Assembly (NCBI GenBank): GCA_964520655.1 | Contig: CAZFNI010000010.1 | Location: 1-64,000, forward strand | Length of the DNA stretch: 64,000 nucleotides | Origin: JACQQW01 sp964520655 | GTDB taxonomy: Bacteria > Omnitrophota > Gorgyraeia > Zapsychrales > Fredricksoniimonadaceae | Reading direction: 5' to 3' | Part shown: positions 12,301-27,300 of the stretch, one piece after another | How the letters are laid out: every line of letters starts with the position of its first letter | Numbering within the stretch: position 1 is the first letter of the stretch | The notes under the pieces: generated by a model | What the model was told of the DNA's origin: nothing | Seen by the model: the letters and a program-made list of their open reading frames with translations, nothing else | Databases searched by the model: none | Position numbers and translations under genes: made by a program

Positions 12301-15300
12301 TTAGCACTGCATTTGACAGGCGAGCTCAGAGAAACGCAGCCACCAGTTCAAATATTGGAAAAGGCGTTAAAGATCACCCAAAACAGCGAATTAGAAGGAA
12401 GCATCAAAGAGTTGATGTCAACAGTCAGCGTTGGCGGCAGCGACAATTTACAAGGGCAGCAATTGACTCAGCAGCAAAAAGAGCAGATCGGTCAAGTTGT
12501 TTTAGCTGTGGCGGCCAAACAGGAAAACGCACCTACTAGAAAAGAGATCAAAGACAAGGAAGGCAAAGTTATTGCGGTTCTAGAAGTGCACAGGAATGCG
12601 GATACCGCAGAGTTAGGTAGGGACGGTGCATTTGCGATCATTGAAGGGCAGGACGGCGTAAAGAAAATTGTTATTGTAGCCAAGAATAATCAGGCAGCTC
12701 TCCATGAGTTTGGTGAATTGCGCTCTAAAAGACAGATCGACCTTATCGAAGGGAGCGTTGAAGGAAAGTCATTAAAGGATCTAGGAAAAGATACAATGGC
12801 GTTATTAGGATTTGAGGAAGGCGCTCTAACGTCTGATAAATCTCCCCACACTATTGCGGAACAGTTATATGGTAAGGGCCAAGAAGCCCCGGCGGGGTTG
12901 ACGCGCGCACCGCCGACTGAGGTCGCATCCGGACGCATTTTAGATGCCGGAGCTTCTGATAACGCCCTCGTTGCAGCACCCGAAACTTCCCCGTCAGTTC
13001 TAAAATCTACCAAAGATTTAATCGGCACATTCAGGCCTGGTTCATGGTCCAGAATGACGGCAAAGATCGATTCATTGGTCCGTCAATTAGGATTAGGGCA
13101 TTTGGTCGATAGAAATGACGTCGTAAGAACTGAAACAAAGTATTTAGAAACAATGGGGACAAAAGAGATCAAGGCAGCTCGTTCCGAGCAGATGAAAGAA
13201 GCTAATGTTAGGGAAGAATCGTTGATCAAAGCGTTCAATGAAATGTCAATAGAGGGGGGCAATATTGCTCCAAAAGCAATTATTGAAGCTGCCGTAAGAA
13301 ATTATACGGGAGAACAGAAAGAGCAATTCCGGTCTCACTTAGAGAAATGGTTTGCGGAGAAACCTTTAGGGAAGGAAAGCACAGTCACCCGCGGAGAGAT
13401 GATGGGTGAATTCTTTGGGGCATTTAGATCGTCTATCGGCGGGAAAGATCTTAAGTGGATCGAGGGTCAGGTCGCGGTGGTCAGCAAGATCATTGATTTT
13501 TCATTCGGTAAGAAGCCGGTGGACGGTTCCATGTTAACGGCAATTTTGAACATGGGCGGCGGTAAGACAGATATTGCCGTTAATATGATGCCGATCATAG
13601 CCAAGTACGCAAAAGAAAAACAGGCTATTTATATTGTCCCCGACAAGCTGGTTCATGACATGGCAGGAAAAATTTCAGGCGCTCATGTAGTTGAAGGGGC
13701 AGTTGGAGAAAGCCTGCAATTTAAAAATGATGTCGTCAATGTCATGGGGCAGACACAAGCTAAAACAATTTTATTGAATTTGCAGAGCGCAAAACCAGGT
13801 GAGATTGTCCGCAATCCATTTAAAGATTCCATTGTGTTTGGTGATGAAGCGCATCTTTTCTATACACTGCCTTCTTTGATCATCGGCGGAGATTCATCGG
13901 CTGGTCAGCACCGGGTAGCAGAAATGAAAGCCACAGAAAAAGGCCGCAGCGAACTTCAATTCCAGGGCGAGAAGATGCTCGCGTTGCGTGACATCGTGGC
14001 AACGATCTACGACGCTGTCGAACAAGTTAAAACCGATGGTTCTTTTAGAGACGCAGTTGTTACGCTGAAGGTTGGGGAGAAAGAATATAACGGTGCCTAT
14101 GACCTTGCGCAAAACATAAAAGAGATCGTTAAGCAAAAGCACGGCGAGGCCATAAAGAAATACTTTACCAAAGAGGCGGGGGTTGAAGAAATGGAGCATT
14201 TCTTCCGCGGCGCCGCTTCTGTGTTAAGTGCGGTTGAACATAAAACCATCCGTTTTAATGTTGATAAGCAAACAGGCTTGAAGATCGAATATGACCCATT
14301 CGACTTGCAGACAACAGGTGATCCGCAGTTAAACCGCATATTCACTGACCAGCAAAAGATCAACGCCCAGGCCAAAGTGATCGTTGCGTTATTTTCTTTA
14401 GATAGGGCTCCGTTAAAAGAAATGGCCGGCGCCACATTAAAGATGACCGATGCTTCCGGTAAGAGTGTCTCAAAAGAAGGGGAGGCAGTGTGGGCTCAGC
14501 ATACAGGAAAAGAAGATCCTCGCAAGGCCAGCGGTGTTGATGTTCTAAATTCTATACGTGATAATGGCGGAAGGGTGCTTTTGTTGACTGGTTCGCCGGG
14601 TGAATCTTTTGCGGCCATGCGCCAAATGGGGACATCCATCTGGCAGTTGAGAAAAGCGGCTGATTTAGCTGATATCAACTATGCACCTGTGATTAAAAGC
14701 AAGACTGGGTTTATGGATGCCATTGAAGGCTATGCGAAAGAGTACTCATCTGACCAGGGGCAGTATGGGGATGCTTTGGTCATCAATACCAAGATGTTGG
14801 CGAGTTTAACACATTATTCCCAAGCAGAGCTAAGTGCGTTTGTACAGAAACTTGAGAAAGAAGGAAAGAGAGTTGATGTTTGGTCTTCTGAACAAGCACA
14901 AGGTGGCTTTAATAAACTCAAAGAGGAAGTTAAAGAAGCGGTTGCAAAGGTGACTATTCAGGAAAAAGACATTGTTACAAAAGAGCCTGGTGAGCAAAGA
15001 AATGCTGAAATAAAGGCACTTGCGGAGCAGGCAGCAAGAAAGATCGTTAAGGAAGTCCTTAGTGGAAGAGTTATCATCACATCCATGGTGGAAGGCGTTA
15101 ACCCAACTGTCGGTCGCAATGTTGATGTTCAGGTCAAAATCGAAGGGGAGGACAAATCTGTTGAACCCGTAGTTGAACAAGTGAAAGTCGACAATATCTT
15201 TTCTGTTGATCACGTGGTTTTGGGGACTCGTTCCGTAGATGCGGGATTACAAAGTATGACCCGTTTCAATGCGTATGAAAAAGATACCGACTTTGCCAGC

Positions 15301-18300
15301 CAGAGTGAACGTACCAAGGCCAGCCGTACACGGCAAGTTTTCCTTACAGATGCTGATCCTGAGTTGGGAGATCGTCAAATTACACGTTTAAAAGAGATCG
15401 AAAAAAGGTTGAGCGACGGAAAGCCGTTAACCGAAACAGAAAGAAAAGAAATAGAAGCTATTGCTCAAGAACGTTCTGCGGAATTATCCGATCGTGGTGC
15501 GATTGCAGTAACCATGGCGGTTCCCCATACGAGTCCTGAGCTTAGCAACGATGCCATTAGAGAAAGTCATCAGTCGAATTTGGAACAACGTTTAGCCTCT
15601 TCTTTGGCTGTGGAAAGATCTTCAGGATACAGAACAAGAGTCGGAGGACAGGAAATTGTTCTGGATAAGAATCAATCTGTTTACATGAATTCAGACGGTA
15701 CAGCGCGCATTGTGGAAGAGAATCCGCTTTCCCGCAAACAAACATTGAGTGATCGATATGTGGTGGTGTTTAGCACGCCGTTAGTTTTTGATAGTAATCA
15801 AAGTCAAGGATTCCTGGGACAAGTTCAGTTGGAAAATAGTGTTTGGGATACTCAGACGGGTGAGGTTTTCACGATCAACGAATGGAACAAGGGAAAAGGA
15901 GTTCGTCAATTTGACAGGGTTATTCAGCAAATGGATGTTGTTCGTGATGATTCTGAACGGGGAGTGTCGCCGCAAGCTGCAGCAACGGAAAAACGTTATG
16001 TTGCCTTTGATGTTAAAAAGGATGGAAGCGGATATATTGCTCAGCACAACACAACGGTCATTGATACCGTTACAGGTGAGCGTCACGAACTTAGATTGAC
16101 AGCGGCATATAACCAACATTATCAGCAGATCACATTCCCGGAACAATTAAACAAATCCGTTAAGATGATCTCTAGGGATCAAAGCGGCAAACAGACGGAA
16201 CGCACATTCAGCGTTAAGCAGGGGCAGGTTGCCGGCAGCCGTTCGCCCATGTTGATCTTAAACGCTGCGGATAATTCTAGCCAATATGTTTTGTTTGAGG
16301 GCCAATTGATGGATACGGCCAACAAAGAACGTATGGCAACGTCCGCAAAAGTCAGGGTCTATTTCGACAAGGAAAGAGGTTGGGATGACCTGACGGTTAA
16401 ACGCGTTTGGGAATTTGATGCGGACAAGGGAGAAATGAGATCCACCCGCAGTGAAGTTGTCTTGCCGGGCGCCACCATGCGCAATGCCCGCGTTGCGTTT
16501 GAACAGGGCGACCGGTTGATCGAAAAGGTGAATAATGCCCAGGGTGATGAGATCTGGGAGGTTCATGATAAGAACGGGCGTCAGAAAGGTTTATTAATCA
16601 ATGGCAGCCTGGCGCGCATTGCCGATAAAACCGCAGTGACAACGCGGTATGAAACAAAGATCGTTGTTGCGGACAAGCCATCTTCTGATACGGCGATGAA
16701 TCAACCGGTACGCAATGTCACGGTGACATTGCCGACTGAGCATCGTTATGAATATTCCAAAGAGAATGACACTTGGGAATCTCAGGAGGTTGTTTTAAAA
16801 ACAGGCGCTTTTGAAGGCATACAGGCCGGTGATGTGATTAAGGATGGCGCGGTACGCACGCCTAGAGGGACGATTAAGTTCGTTAAGTTCATGGATCAGA
16901 TCGCCGGTGTTCAAAACGATCAAGTGACCCTAGACTTAAAGGCTAACAAGGGCATTTGGTCAGATAATCTGCAAGCCCTTGGATATAAGAAAGAAGATCT
17001 TGGTAAGGAAAGAATAACTTTACCGGTAAAGGAATTGATGGCGCGGATCAAGGCGCATGAAAACGATCTGGCCTATTTGAATCAGCGCAGGGCATTGATC
17101 AGCGGTAAGGAAACGATCGATCAAAAGGCCATTGCGGAAATGTTATTAAAGGTAAAAGAAATGGCTGGGCGGTTTAATCTTGGGGCAGAGCTTGTGGTTG
17201 GTAAAGAGGCCGTGAAGGGATCAGAGAAATGGTCTGTTGAACAATTAACCCAATACTTGGCTGCTAATAAGAATACGGAAGTTGTATTGAAGTTCACCCA
17301 TAATGCCGGTGCGAACAATGCTATGGCGGATATGATCCATACGTTGATGGGGAATAATATTTTAGGTAATGGCTTTGAAGAACAGGCCCGGCAATTGATC
17401 GCATTCAAGCCGAACAGCACTGAGGTTGAAAAGGAACAGATTATTCATGACGCCAAAGATAAGATCCAAAAGTTCTTGCAAGATAAACCGATCGATGTTG
17501 TTTATGACCCCTACATGGAAGCCAGGAATACGGCAGGGTTGGCGGATAATAAACGATTTGGGTTGGGCACCAACGCCATGTTGTATGTAATGGGCATGGG
17601 ATGGAAGCTTCCTGAAGCGGGTGTTCCCAACCATGAGCGCGCGCACATTTTTGACCGCGTTGCCCGCATGGTCGGGGTAGAAACGATCTTAGGGGCTTCA
17701 CGCGTTAACATCAAGGAAGATCTGGCAGAAGGGTTAAACAGGGGTATTTATAACCTTGGAGGATACGCCCTGGGCGAAATTTATACACACCTGATAGAAG
17801 GCTGGGGTAAATTAGACAATGCGTTCCGCGCTCAAGAACTTGGTGATGAGCAGGGTTTTGTTTCTTTTACCTCGGAGGCCAAGAAAGTATTTGAGCGCAG
17901 TCGAAATATTTCCATTGCCAGTTATCAAGCGGCCTCGGGTGCTTTGAACGCAGTTAACCAGGATATCGCTAACCCCCACAGTGTTAACGTGTCCATTGCG
18001 GCAGATGATGAAGTCTCCAAAGATGGCCTTGTCGATAATCCTGAAGAGCTTCAGGATGCGAACATTGATGTTTTTGATTCCGATAATCAGCATCTATATA
18101 CCTATACATTGAAACTTCCTTTGGCCTATGAAGGGAAAAAGGTTGTTGATATGCCGCACGAGGACAAGCTGAAACTTGCTAAAGGCCTTCTGGAACAGAC
18201 AGTTCGTGCGATGGAAGTCAAAAGCGTGGAAATGGATATCACTGTCAGTATTGCCGCAGAACATATCCAAGATGACACATTACGCAGCCTTGCTCAGAAC

Positions 18301-21300
18301 ATACAGAAAAGTCGGCTCAAAGAATCCGACCCAGTAAAACTGAAAGTATTAGCCGCGCTGCTTAATAACAAACCTGTCATTAAAACCAATGATGACGGCA
18401 GTAAAACCATAACACATGAAGGTAAAGACGTTCTGGTTACAATTGACAAGGATGGACAGATATTGAAGGTTGAAGGAAATCAGACGGCTTTTGCAGCCAA
18501 GGATTTTGAAGATACCTTTACACATATTTCTAGAGAATATGCGGAGGCGCTTCATCAGAGGTCCAATGATTTTACTAAGCTGGCCCGTCTTTCTGCTGAA
18601 GGCGCTAAAGAAGTTTCTGCGATCGATCCAGATGATAAGGATAATGCTGTTGAAAAAGCTGTTGAAAGGATCACGAAAGGTCAATCAGCTACAGCCGTTT
18701 ATCAAGTGGTTGATGGAGTTTATGGAGTTATCACTAATGAAAGAGTTGGCAAGGCGATGTTCAACCGCATGATGGTCCATCGCGAAGGCAATGACAAGAT
18801 CGCCAGAGGGACAGTGATCACGCCGCAAACTTCTTCCACCATTGGTTTTCGCGGAGCGAACCATTCGACGGCTAGCATCATTGCGTTCTTAAACGATACT
18901 GATCAGCAGAAAGTAAGATTGACACCTCAGGAACAAGATATTGTTGATCTAATGGTGACAAAAGGTCTTATTGCCAAGAAGGAAGATGGCGTCTGGATGG
19001 AATTAAAGAAAGGCGCGGTGTTCGGCGTCTATGTAAACCCAGTCAAGAATGATCCACAGGATATAAGAGAAGCATATCAGCATGAATTACGCCACAGCAT
19101 CGAAGAAGTTGATCCTCAATATCAGAGAGACAATGACGCTACCCGTGCAGCATTCGATTCTAAAGCTAACGGTGGCGAGGCAAAGGCGGAAGTTCCTGTT
19201 TACGATGCACAAGGGAAAGCGCAAGAACAAACGATTAACTTGATGGATGTAGCTAAAGATTTCCTGGTGTTTAAAGGTTACAGCAAAGAAGATGGTGAAC
19301 TTATTCGTCGGGAATTGCCGGCATGGTTGAGTGATCTACCGAGCATGCAGCGGGAGATCAGTGATATTTACGAACAATTTAAGACGCCTGATGAAATTGT
19401 GAAAGCATTTGGTAAAGAAAAAGCTGTAATGATCGTGAAGCTGCTTCCTTTGATACAAAAAGAATATCAGACTAAATGGCAGGAGATCGAGCAGGCCTTT
19501 GCGGGAAATTATACAAAAGCTAAAGAACGGGCTGTGGTAAATACTCAAACGTCCGCAAAAGATTCTGGATTAAAACCGGTCGTTCAATCGATAAGCCCTG
19601 CTGGCGCGCTTCCCACTGTCACCATTACAACACCTGCTCGCGTTGCGGCACCAAGCCCGGTATCGATCGCGCCAATAGCACAGACCAACTCAGCGCCACA
19701 AGGACAAGCGGCACAAACACGTTATGTGCCGGCGACAGCATCCCCGAGCGTTCCATTGAAATCCAACGAACTCTATGACACCAAGACCGGCGAGATCTTC
19801 ACGGCGCCGACTCCGGAAGCGGTCGGCGGCACGGCAACAATGCCCGCGCAGGCATTGCCGCATGCGGTCATTGTACCTAATAATGCGTTGATGAATTTAG
19901 GTTTAAGTGCGGCTTCCGTAAAGGATCAGCCGGAAGCGATCCGTCTGGAGATCACACCTGCGGCAGGACAAGAAGGGCAATATGTCGGCACAGTGGTGGC
20001 CCGCGCGGTTGATCAGACCAGCGGCGATATCTTTGAGATCCCGCATGCGATCATTTATGATAGCAAGACCAATCAAATAGTACCTGCTGCCCCAGAACCC
20101 GTCACGGTCACGGTGGTTAAAAAGACAGGAGAAGCGCAGGCCCTTCCTCAGAAAGTCACGGTCGCTCAAGCGGCAGGGATCGATGCGCAAGCACCGGTGT
20201 TTGAAATGAGAGACGCTCTTGGAGCGCCCGCAGCGTTGATCAAGGATGGTCAAGTCATTGCTGTTTACAATAATATTGCAGCACCAGCCGCGGCGCCAAA
20301 GCAAATGGAAATAAAGACGGCTGCCGGTCCGGTCAGCGTTACAACGGCTGATCGTTATGAATATGTTCCGGCAGAAAGATCATGGCGGACAGCCGCGGTT
20401 GTTGCAAGCGGTGCCGAGGGCATTGCCGCAGGCAGCGTCATCCGCAATAATTGGATCTTTGCCAATGACAATGCCGCGCCGCAAGCTGTCATCCTCAACG
20501 GGCACGTTGTTCCTTTGGCAAACAGGAATGTGTCTGAACAAACAGCTCTCATGGGCTTGGCCGCGGGATCCTCTCAAAAGGGTAATACAGTGACCATCAA
20601 TGGTCAGCCGGCCGTGATCACGCCAAACGGCGATATCACTGTCCCACTCGCGCAAAAAGAAGCGTTTAATTCATTGCCTGTCACAGAGGCGACTTATCGG
20701 ATGGTCCAACCAGATACGTCCATAGCGCCCCGGGTTGAAGTTCAACAATATCTTGTGGCCAGAACACCTGAGATCGAAAGTGCTCTGGCACAATTGCAGG
20801 CGGCAGAACCGCAAGCGTTCAAGATGCCTCAGGTGCAGCAATCAGCCGACAACGTTGAATATGTCGCTTTGGCCCCTGATCAAGTCGAGCCCGTCATTCG
20901 TGCCATTGCCCAAAATACGTTAACTCAGGCCAATGCATTGACGGCCAAACCTGTTGCCGCCGCAAGGCCGCAGGTTGCTATGCGGGAATTGACCATTGTC
21001 CCGCCGGCGGGATCCGCTGATAAAGATATTCTGCATGTGACCTATGCTGTTCCTGTCCAGGCTGGCAGCGAAAAAGCAGCTCCCAAGCTTGTGCGCGTGG
21101 AAGCGCTGGTGACGGGGACGATACAGAAAGTATTAGAAACTGTTCCCGGCATTGCAACGCCAAGGAATATTGACGGCGGACAGCAAGTGATCGATGTGGC
21201 CCCGGAATTATTCACGGCGATCAAGCAGGCGGGTATGACCCTGATCCAGTCTGAGGCTGCCGGAAGAACAGTCGATGTTGCTGCCTTAAGAACCGCATTA

Positions 21301-24300
21301 ATGAATGCCGTGCCCAAAGCGGCTGTGCCTGTATCGCTTCCTGTGTTAACGGAAGTGATCACCCCGGCCGAGCAGGTGATGGGTGCATTTCAATTTGCTT
21401 TTGGTCAGAAGGCAGCCGAAGCTAGTGCAGTGGTAAAGCCGGAAGCTAATATCGGCGGGATCAGTATTGACCGTTTGTTAAGTCTTAGAGAAGACAGCGA
21501 AGTTAAAGCGTTCTTAAGCGCGAATAATATCGGTGCTTCTGACATGGATAAGGCCCTTGAGATCGTCCGCCGGTTAAGTGCGGATCCTGTGGTTGTTAAG
21601 GCGAAAGCAGAAGTCAGTCAGCTGCCTGCGGCACAGGCTGAGGCTCGTTTGCGGGAGGTGGCTTTAGCAAGGTTAAATACAATGGTGTTGGAAAATGCAT
21701 TACCGGTTGCTAATTTATCGCTTGGGGTTAAGCCGGCCCAGGCAGTGATGCCTGCAGCCCAAGACACAACACCTGCGGTTGAGCCGGTTGCAGCGCCTGC
21801 CATTGAACCCGTGGCCCCTGTTCAACAACAACAGCCGCCAGCCGGCGTTGAATTACCGGTCCTTCGCTTCGTGCCGATGGCTCAGGTTCCTCAAATAGAT
21901 GTTCCGCAAACCACCGGTGAGATCGTGGATATCAAGTCAGGTCTTGTTTATCCGTCGATGCCAACGCCCGAGAATAATACGGCGCCAACCGCGGTGGTTG
22001 TGCGCGGCGAGCGTTTCTTGAACCAGGTGGGATTGACCCCGACCGCTGGTGATAATCCGCAATTTGTCAGGATCGAGCTTGAACCAGCCAGCACGGGAAC
22101 CCAGGAATTTAGAGGTTCATTCCCCATCAGCATCAATGGCAAGGATGTTGCCGCGCCGGTTGTGGTCAATACGGCAACCAATAAGATAAGCTTGGTGTCT
22201 AACACCATTGAATTACCTCAAACGGAAGAACGCGCCATCAATGATCTATCCGTTCCTGTCCGTCCGGTCATGGTCTTTAATCCTGCTGCTAAGACTTGGG
22301 AACGCCGGGATATTGTTGTGAGCGCTCCTGTACAATTGGAGAGCGCCGGCTTGGTCCCGGGGGCTGTGATCAAAGAGAATGGGAAAGTATATGCCAGCAC
22401 CGACAGTAAGGATGTTGTCGCGGTTGTGGCCGAAGATAAGTTGATCAGCATTAAAGACATGCCGGTGATCACAACAGAAGTTTCTCAGACAAGAGTTGTC
22501 CCGCAAAATCTGCCGGTTTTAACCGATGTGATAGAGCCAGTTTTTGTCAACGATACGCCGGTCGTGCCTGTTGTCAATACAAAGGCACAGAGACGCGAAG
22601 TAACGATCACCAGGCCCGCAGCTGCCAAAGAAACGCCGTCAGGTGTCGTCGCGGTGACCTACTCTTTACCGATGCACGCGGAAAAAGGTGAACGGGTAAC
22701 CCCAATACCGGTACGTTTTGCGCTGGCCGCCACAGAGGCTGTGACCACCGCTTTAGCAGAAATGAATATGTCTCCAACGAAAGGCCAGGAAGCCGGAACA
22801 CCGGTTGTTTATCTAGCTCCATGGGAATTGGGCCGGGTCATGGCATCTCATCCTGGATTAGCGCAGGTAGATAGTTATGCCCAGCAATTCATGTCATTGT
22901 CAAATAAAGCAATGGCATCTGACAAAGCCATGTCACCTAAAACAGTGATCGCGGTCGCGGCGGCTTCCTTAATATCGACAGGCAGCGTGCCTGTCGCAAA
23001 TGCGCCTGTTGTTGCCCCCGTCATTGAACAGCAGCCCGCGCCAACGTCTGTTCCTCTGAATTTAGTTGGTGTTAAAGATGTGCCGGCAACGCTGCCGGTA
23101 AAAGACATCACGGTCAATCAAGCGATGATCAGCAACACGGGCATGCCAGTGGCTGTTGTAAAAGACGCCGCGCAGACAGCTGTGGCGGTGGTCATGGATG
23201 GTGCTTATGTGCCGATCAAAGATAATGCCGCAGAAGCAGCCTCCGTTGAACGCATGAGCGTGATCGATAACGGTGTTGATCATAAGGTCCCAGTCCTTTC
23301 TGTGATCAGGAATATGCCGGAAGGATTCATTGCGGAGAAAGTCGTAGCGATCGGGGCGGGGACACTTAAGCGCGGGGATGTGATCCGTAATAATGTTGTG
23401 TATGGCAAAGACAGTAAAGAGGCCAAGGCGGTGATTGTAGACAATCGCGTGGTTCCATTAAAGAATATGGATGTGCTTGAGCAAACGGCCTGGAAGGCGC
23501 TGGCAGCAGGAACGGCGACAGTCTTAGTTAACGGCGCGACGGTCAAGGTTGCGACCGATGTCGACGGGCAGAAGGAAGTGGTGATACCTAATAAGATAGA
23601 CGCGGTGACATCCGCCGCTGTGCCGGTAGCTGAGGTCAAGTATACGCTGCAGACTAATAATGAAACGGTAAGCGTTGAGCCGGTTTATAAGGTTCAGGCA
23701 ACACGGGATGTTTTAGCCGCGACGACGGCAACAACAGTTAAGAGCGCTGGTAAAGATCAAGACGGCAAAGAATACCTGCTGCTGGACCGTGACACAATGC
23801 CTCGTGTTGTGCTGAGCGTCGTGGACAACAAGATCGCCCAGGTAAAAGCCCAGGTGGCAAGCGGCGCGGACATGGGAGCATTGTTAACACAGGCCATCGC
23901 CCAACAACATGATGTGCCCACACAACAAGCTCTGCGCCAGGTCCAGGTCAAGATCGCGGCGCTGACAGAAACTTACAAACAGTGGCATCAAGCCCTCGCC
24001 GTACAAGCTCCCGGATCAACGATCAATGAATTTAAGACACGCATCTCTTCTCTCGTCAACCAGATCAAGTTTGTTGATCCAAGAGCAGCAGCTATCGCTG
24101 ATGTCCCGGCGTTAATGAAAGTCCAGGTTGCTCCCTTGCTTAACCTGGCGCCGGATACCAGTATTCGTTACATGCCCATGACCCAAATGCCGGCTTCTTT
24201 TAAGGGGACGTTGGATGCTAAAGATGCAGTTGTCGACGTTCAGACAGGGATGGTGTATGCCAGCAGCACGGATGTCTTCGGCAATATCCAGCCGCAGTCG

Positions 24301-27300
24301 GTGATCATTCCAGCAAGCGCGATCGACCGTTTAGGATTAAGCAAAGAAACCAAGGGCACATTGACCTCTGCGCCGCTTGTGCCGGTGGCAGGAATGCCGG
24401 ATTTCTTTACGGCCACAGCCAAGGTCAATGTTGCTGATCCTCAAACGGGCGTTAAGACAGAGGTGCCGGTTGCCTTGACCTTCAATAAATTGACAGGCAC
24501 CGTCAATGTCGCCAAAGACCAGCCGCGGCAGGAAATGACAGTTGCTCCGGCGTTTATGCTCAATGAACAGCCGGTCTATCAGGTGGCCCAAAACGGTCAG
24601 CCGGCAGCGGCCATCATGCAGGGTGCATCACTTCCAGTCAGCTACAGTTCGACGGATAATAGCTATGCGGTGACAGTACCGGCGACCGCGCAAGAAACAG
24701 CAATGTTTGGTTTATCCGGCACAGAATATCTGATGCCGACAATAATGGAAAAAACATTGGGTACAAATCCACAGGCACAGGTTAGCGCCTATGTGCTAGA
24801 TCTAAATGTACCGGATGTGAAAGAATTCATCGTCAAAATTCAAAAGAGAGCCGACAGCAGCAAGGTTAGGATTGTCAAAGACGCCGGCGGTGAACGTGCG
24901 TTGATCGCACCAGCGGTATATCGTGCATATGTCGTCAATTCGACCGTTAAAGGGATTGAACAGGCAAGTGCGGCCCCGTTAAATTCGGCCGCGATCAAAC
25001 AATTGGAGACGCGTTTACAGAAAGTGATGTTGATGGCGGCTGCGGCACAGGATAAAGATGCCGCTGCGGCCCTGCGTGCCCTTGAACCTCAGGTTGAACG
25101 CATTAGAAATACCCATGAAACGTTGACGTCTCAGGCTGCCGCGGCCCTTAAAGTTGCTCAGAATGCGAATGATACACAAATGATCGATGTCTTGGCCCCC
25201 ATTGTTCAACAGCTCAATGACACAGCCGCGCCGTCAGCCTTACCCCAGCTTAAAGATATCCAGGAGGTAACGTTCAATCCCAAGGTCATTGAACAGCAAA
25301 CGGCATTGAATGACGCGGGTATTTATAGAACGCTCATGCCAGCGATCCGTACCATTGTCAACGCTCCGGCGGATGCCAGCGATGCGGCCGTGGAACGTTA
25401 CTTAAATAGGACCGTCAGTGCCAAGGATGCTGCGTCTCAAGAAAAGGTTGCCGCGGTCACAGCTGAGATCGAGAATGCGCTGGCTAAGACCCTGCCATCT
25501 CTAACAGTGGCAGAGCGCAAGAATATTGCCAATATTGCCGCGGGCGGGCGTTTAGAGGTCTTAAAGGGCAGCAGTAAAAAAGAAGTTGCCGCGGCCATGC
25601 AGTTTACTCAAACAGCCAGAACATCACAGCCCAGCCAGCGTTTAAGCGCAGTTGTGAATTTATTCACTTTTGTCACCGGCCAGCGACCCTCTGATGAAGT
25701 TGTCAAGAGCATTGAGAATGTGGTATTAGCTGCTGTTTCCAATACGGGCTCAACAAAGACGCAGTTCACCAATTTGCCTGAAACATTGCTGTTGCGTGTA
25801 TTGACAGAGAATAAGGCAACATTGAGTGCTGACCAAGCGGTCAAATTAAAGACATTGCTTGCAAAGAAATTGTCAAGGCCGGAACAGCAGAGAGAGTTGC
25901 GGAAAGGATTGGAGGAAGTTGAAAAGATCTTGGCTGGCACAGAAAGGTTGGCAAGGGAAGCGGGCAAGCCGATTCCCGTCGTAAAAGACCAGGCCATGTC
26001 TGCCGGCATCATGAAGACCTTAGCTGCCACGGCGTTTGTGTCTGCGCTAAGTTTGACAGGCAGCAGCGGTAGGAACGATATTCCGGCAGCATCCAAGCAG
26101 GATCCGGTTGTTTCCATTATGCTTAGCGGCAAAGATGAGAGCGTCATCCGTCAGGATGTAGCGCGGTATATTAAGGCAAGCCCCTTAAGCGATGAACATA
26201 AAGCGCGCGCTGTCAGGGTCATGGATCAGGTCTTAGTCCAGGATGATACCGTTAAGACTTTGCGTGAAGCTGCGGCCAATGCTCCTGAAGGACAAGAAAA
26301 GGCCGAGGCTATTGCGCGTTTGACTACTGCCCTTAGCGCTGCGGTTGTGGAAGGGGTAAATCAAGACATTTTCCGTTCTGTAGAGTTAGCTACAGCTCCT
26401 CAGGTGTTGGCTGCGCCAGGGCAATATGTACCGATCGATAACAGACAGTTAAGCTATCGGGAAGCTCCGCCGCTGCGTACGGGTGAAGCGTTGGTCATCG
26501 CTTTGGATCCTCGATCAAAGAGCACAGTTGGGACCGCACTGATCACACCGCAAAGCGAACGTCCTGTGGCTGAACAGATCGCCGCGATAAAAGCCAATGT
26601 AGCGGGCAATGATATCCGTTATTTTGTGGTCTTTGCTTCACCGCAAGGTAAAGTCCCGGCCGTGATGGGTGCGATAAAAGAAAATTTAGTCAACATTCAA
26701 GAACGTCCGGTTAAAGAGAATGCTGTGGTCGTTGCGGCCAATAACAATTCGATCGCCATCAGAACGACCGGCGGTGAAGAAATTCAAGAATTTGGTGCCA
26801 ATAAAGAGCTGCGTGTCCGGGCCGCTGGGCATGGCTGGCAGGAGGTCAAGAATTTCGCGCAGGATGTGTATGCCCAATTGACAATGCCCAAAGACCAGGC
26901 GATGACTGCGGGCCGAGTGGCTCCAGCAGTAAGCAGCGCGCTGGTCAAGGTCACCGAACAACTGGCAACAGAGCAGGCACAGCAATGGGTCGATATTCTC
27001 TTCCCTGTCCAAAAGGCATCCATGACTCAGCGCGTACTGGGTATGTTTGGGGCCGGTACTAAAGAAGATATGGTTGTTGCTTCACCATTGACAGGAAGCC
27101 TGAGCATGAAGCTGCAGCAGGAAGGATTAACCGGTGATCATTTGATCCAGGCTGTGGCAGAGATCACACAGGTCATCGGGAAAGATCCATCTGTTCGGAA
27201 ATTCACCGGGGAGTATCAGGCTTCTTTAGGCCGGCAGATCGATCCATTTAATAAAGTAAAGAGCGCTCAGGCAAAGGAAGCGGTTATTTCTAATGCCAAA

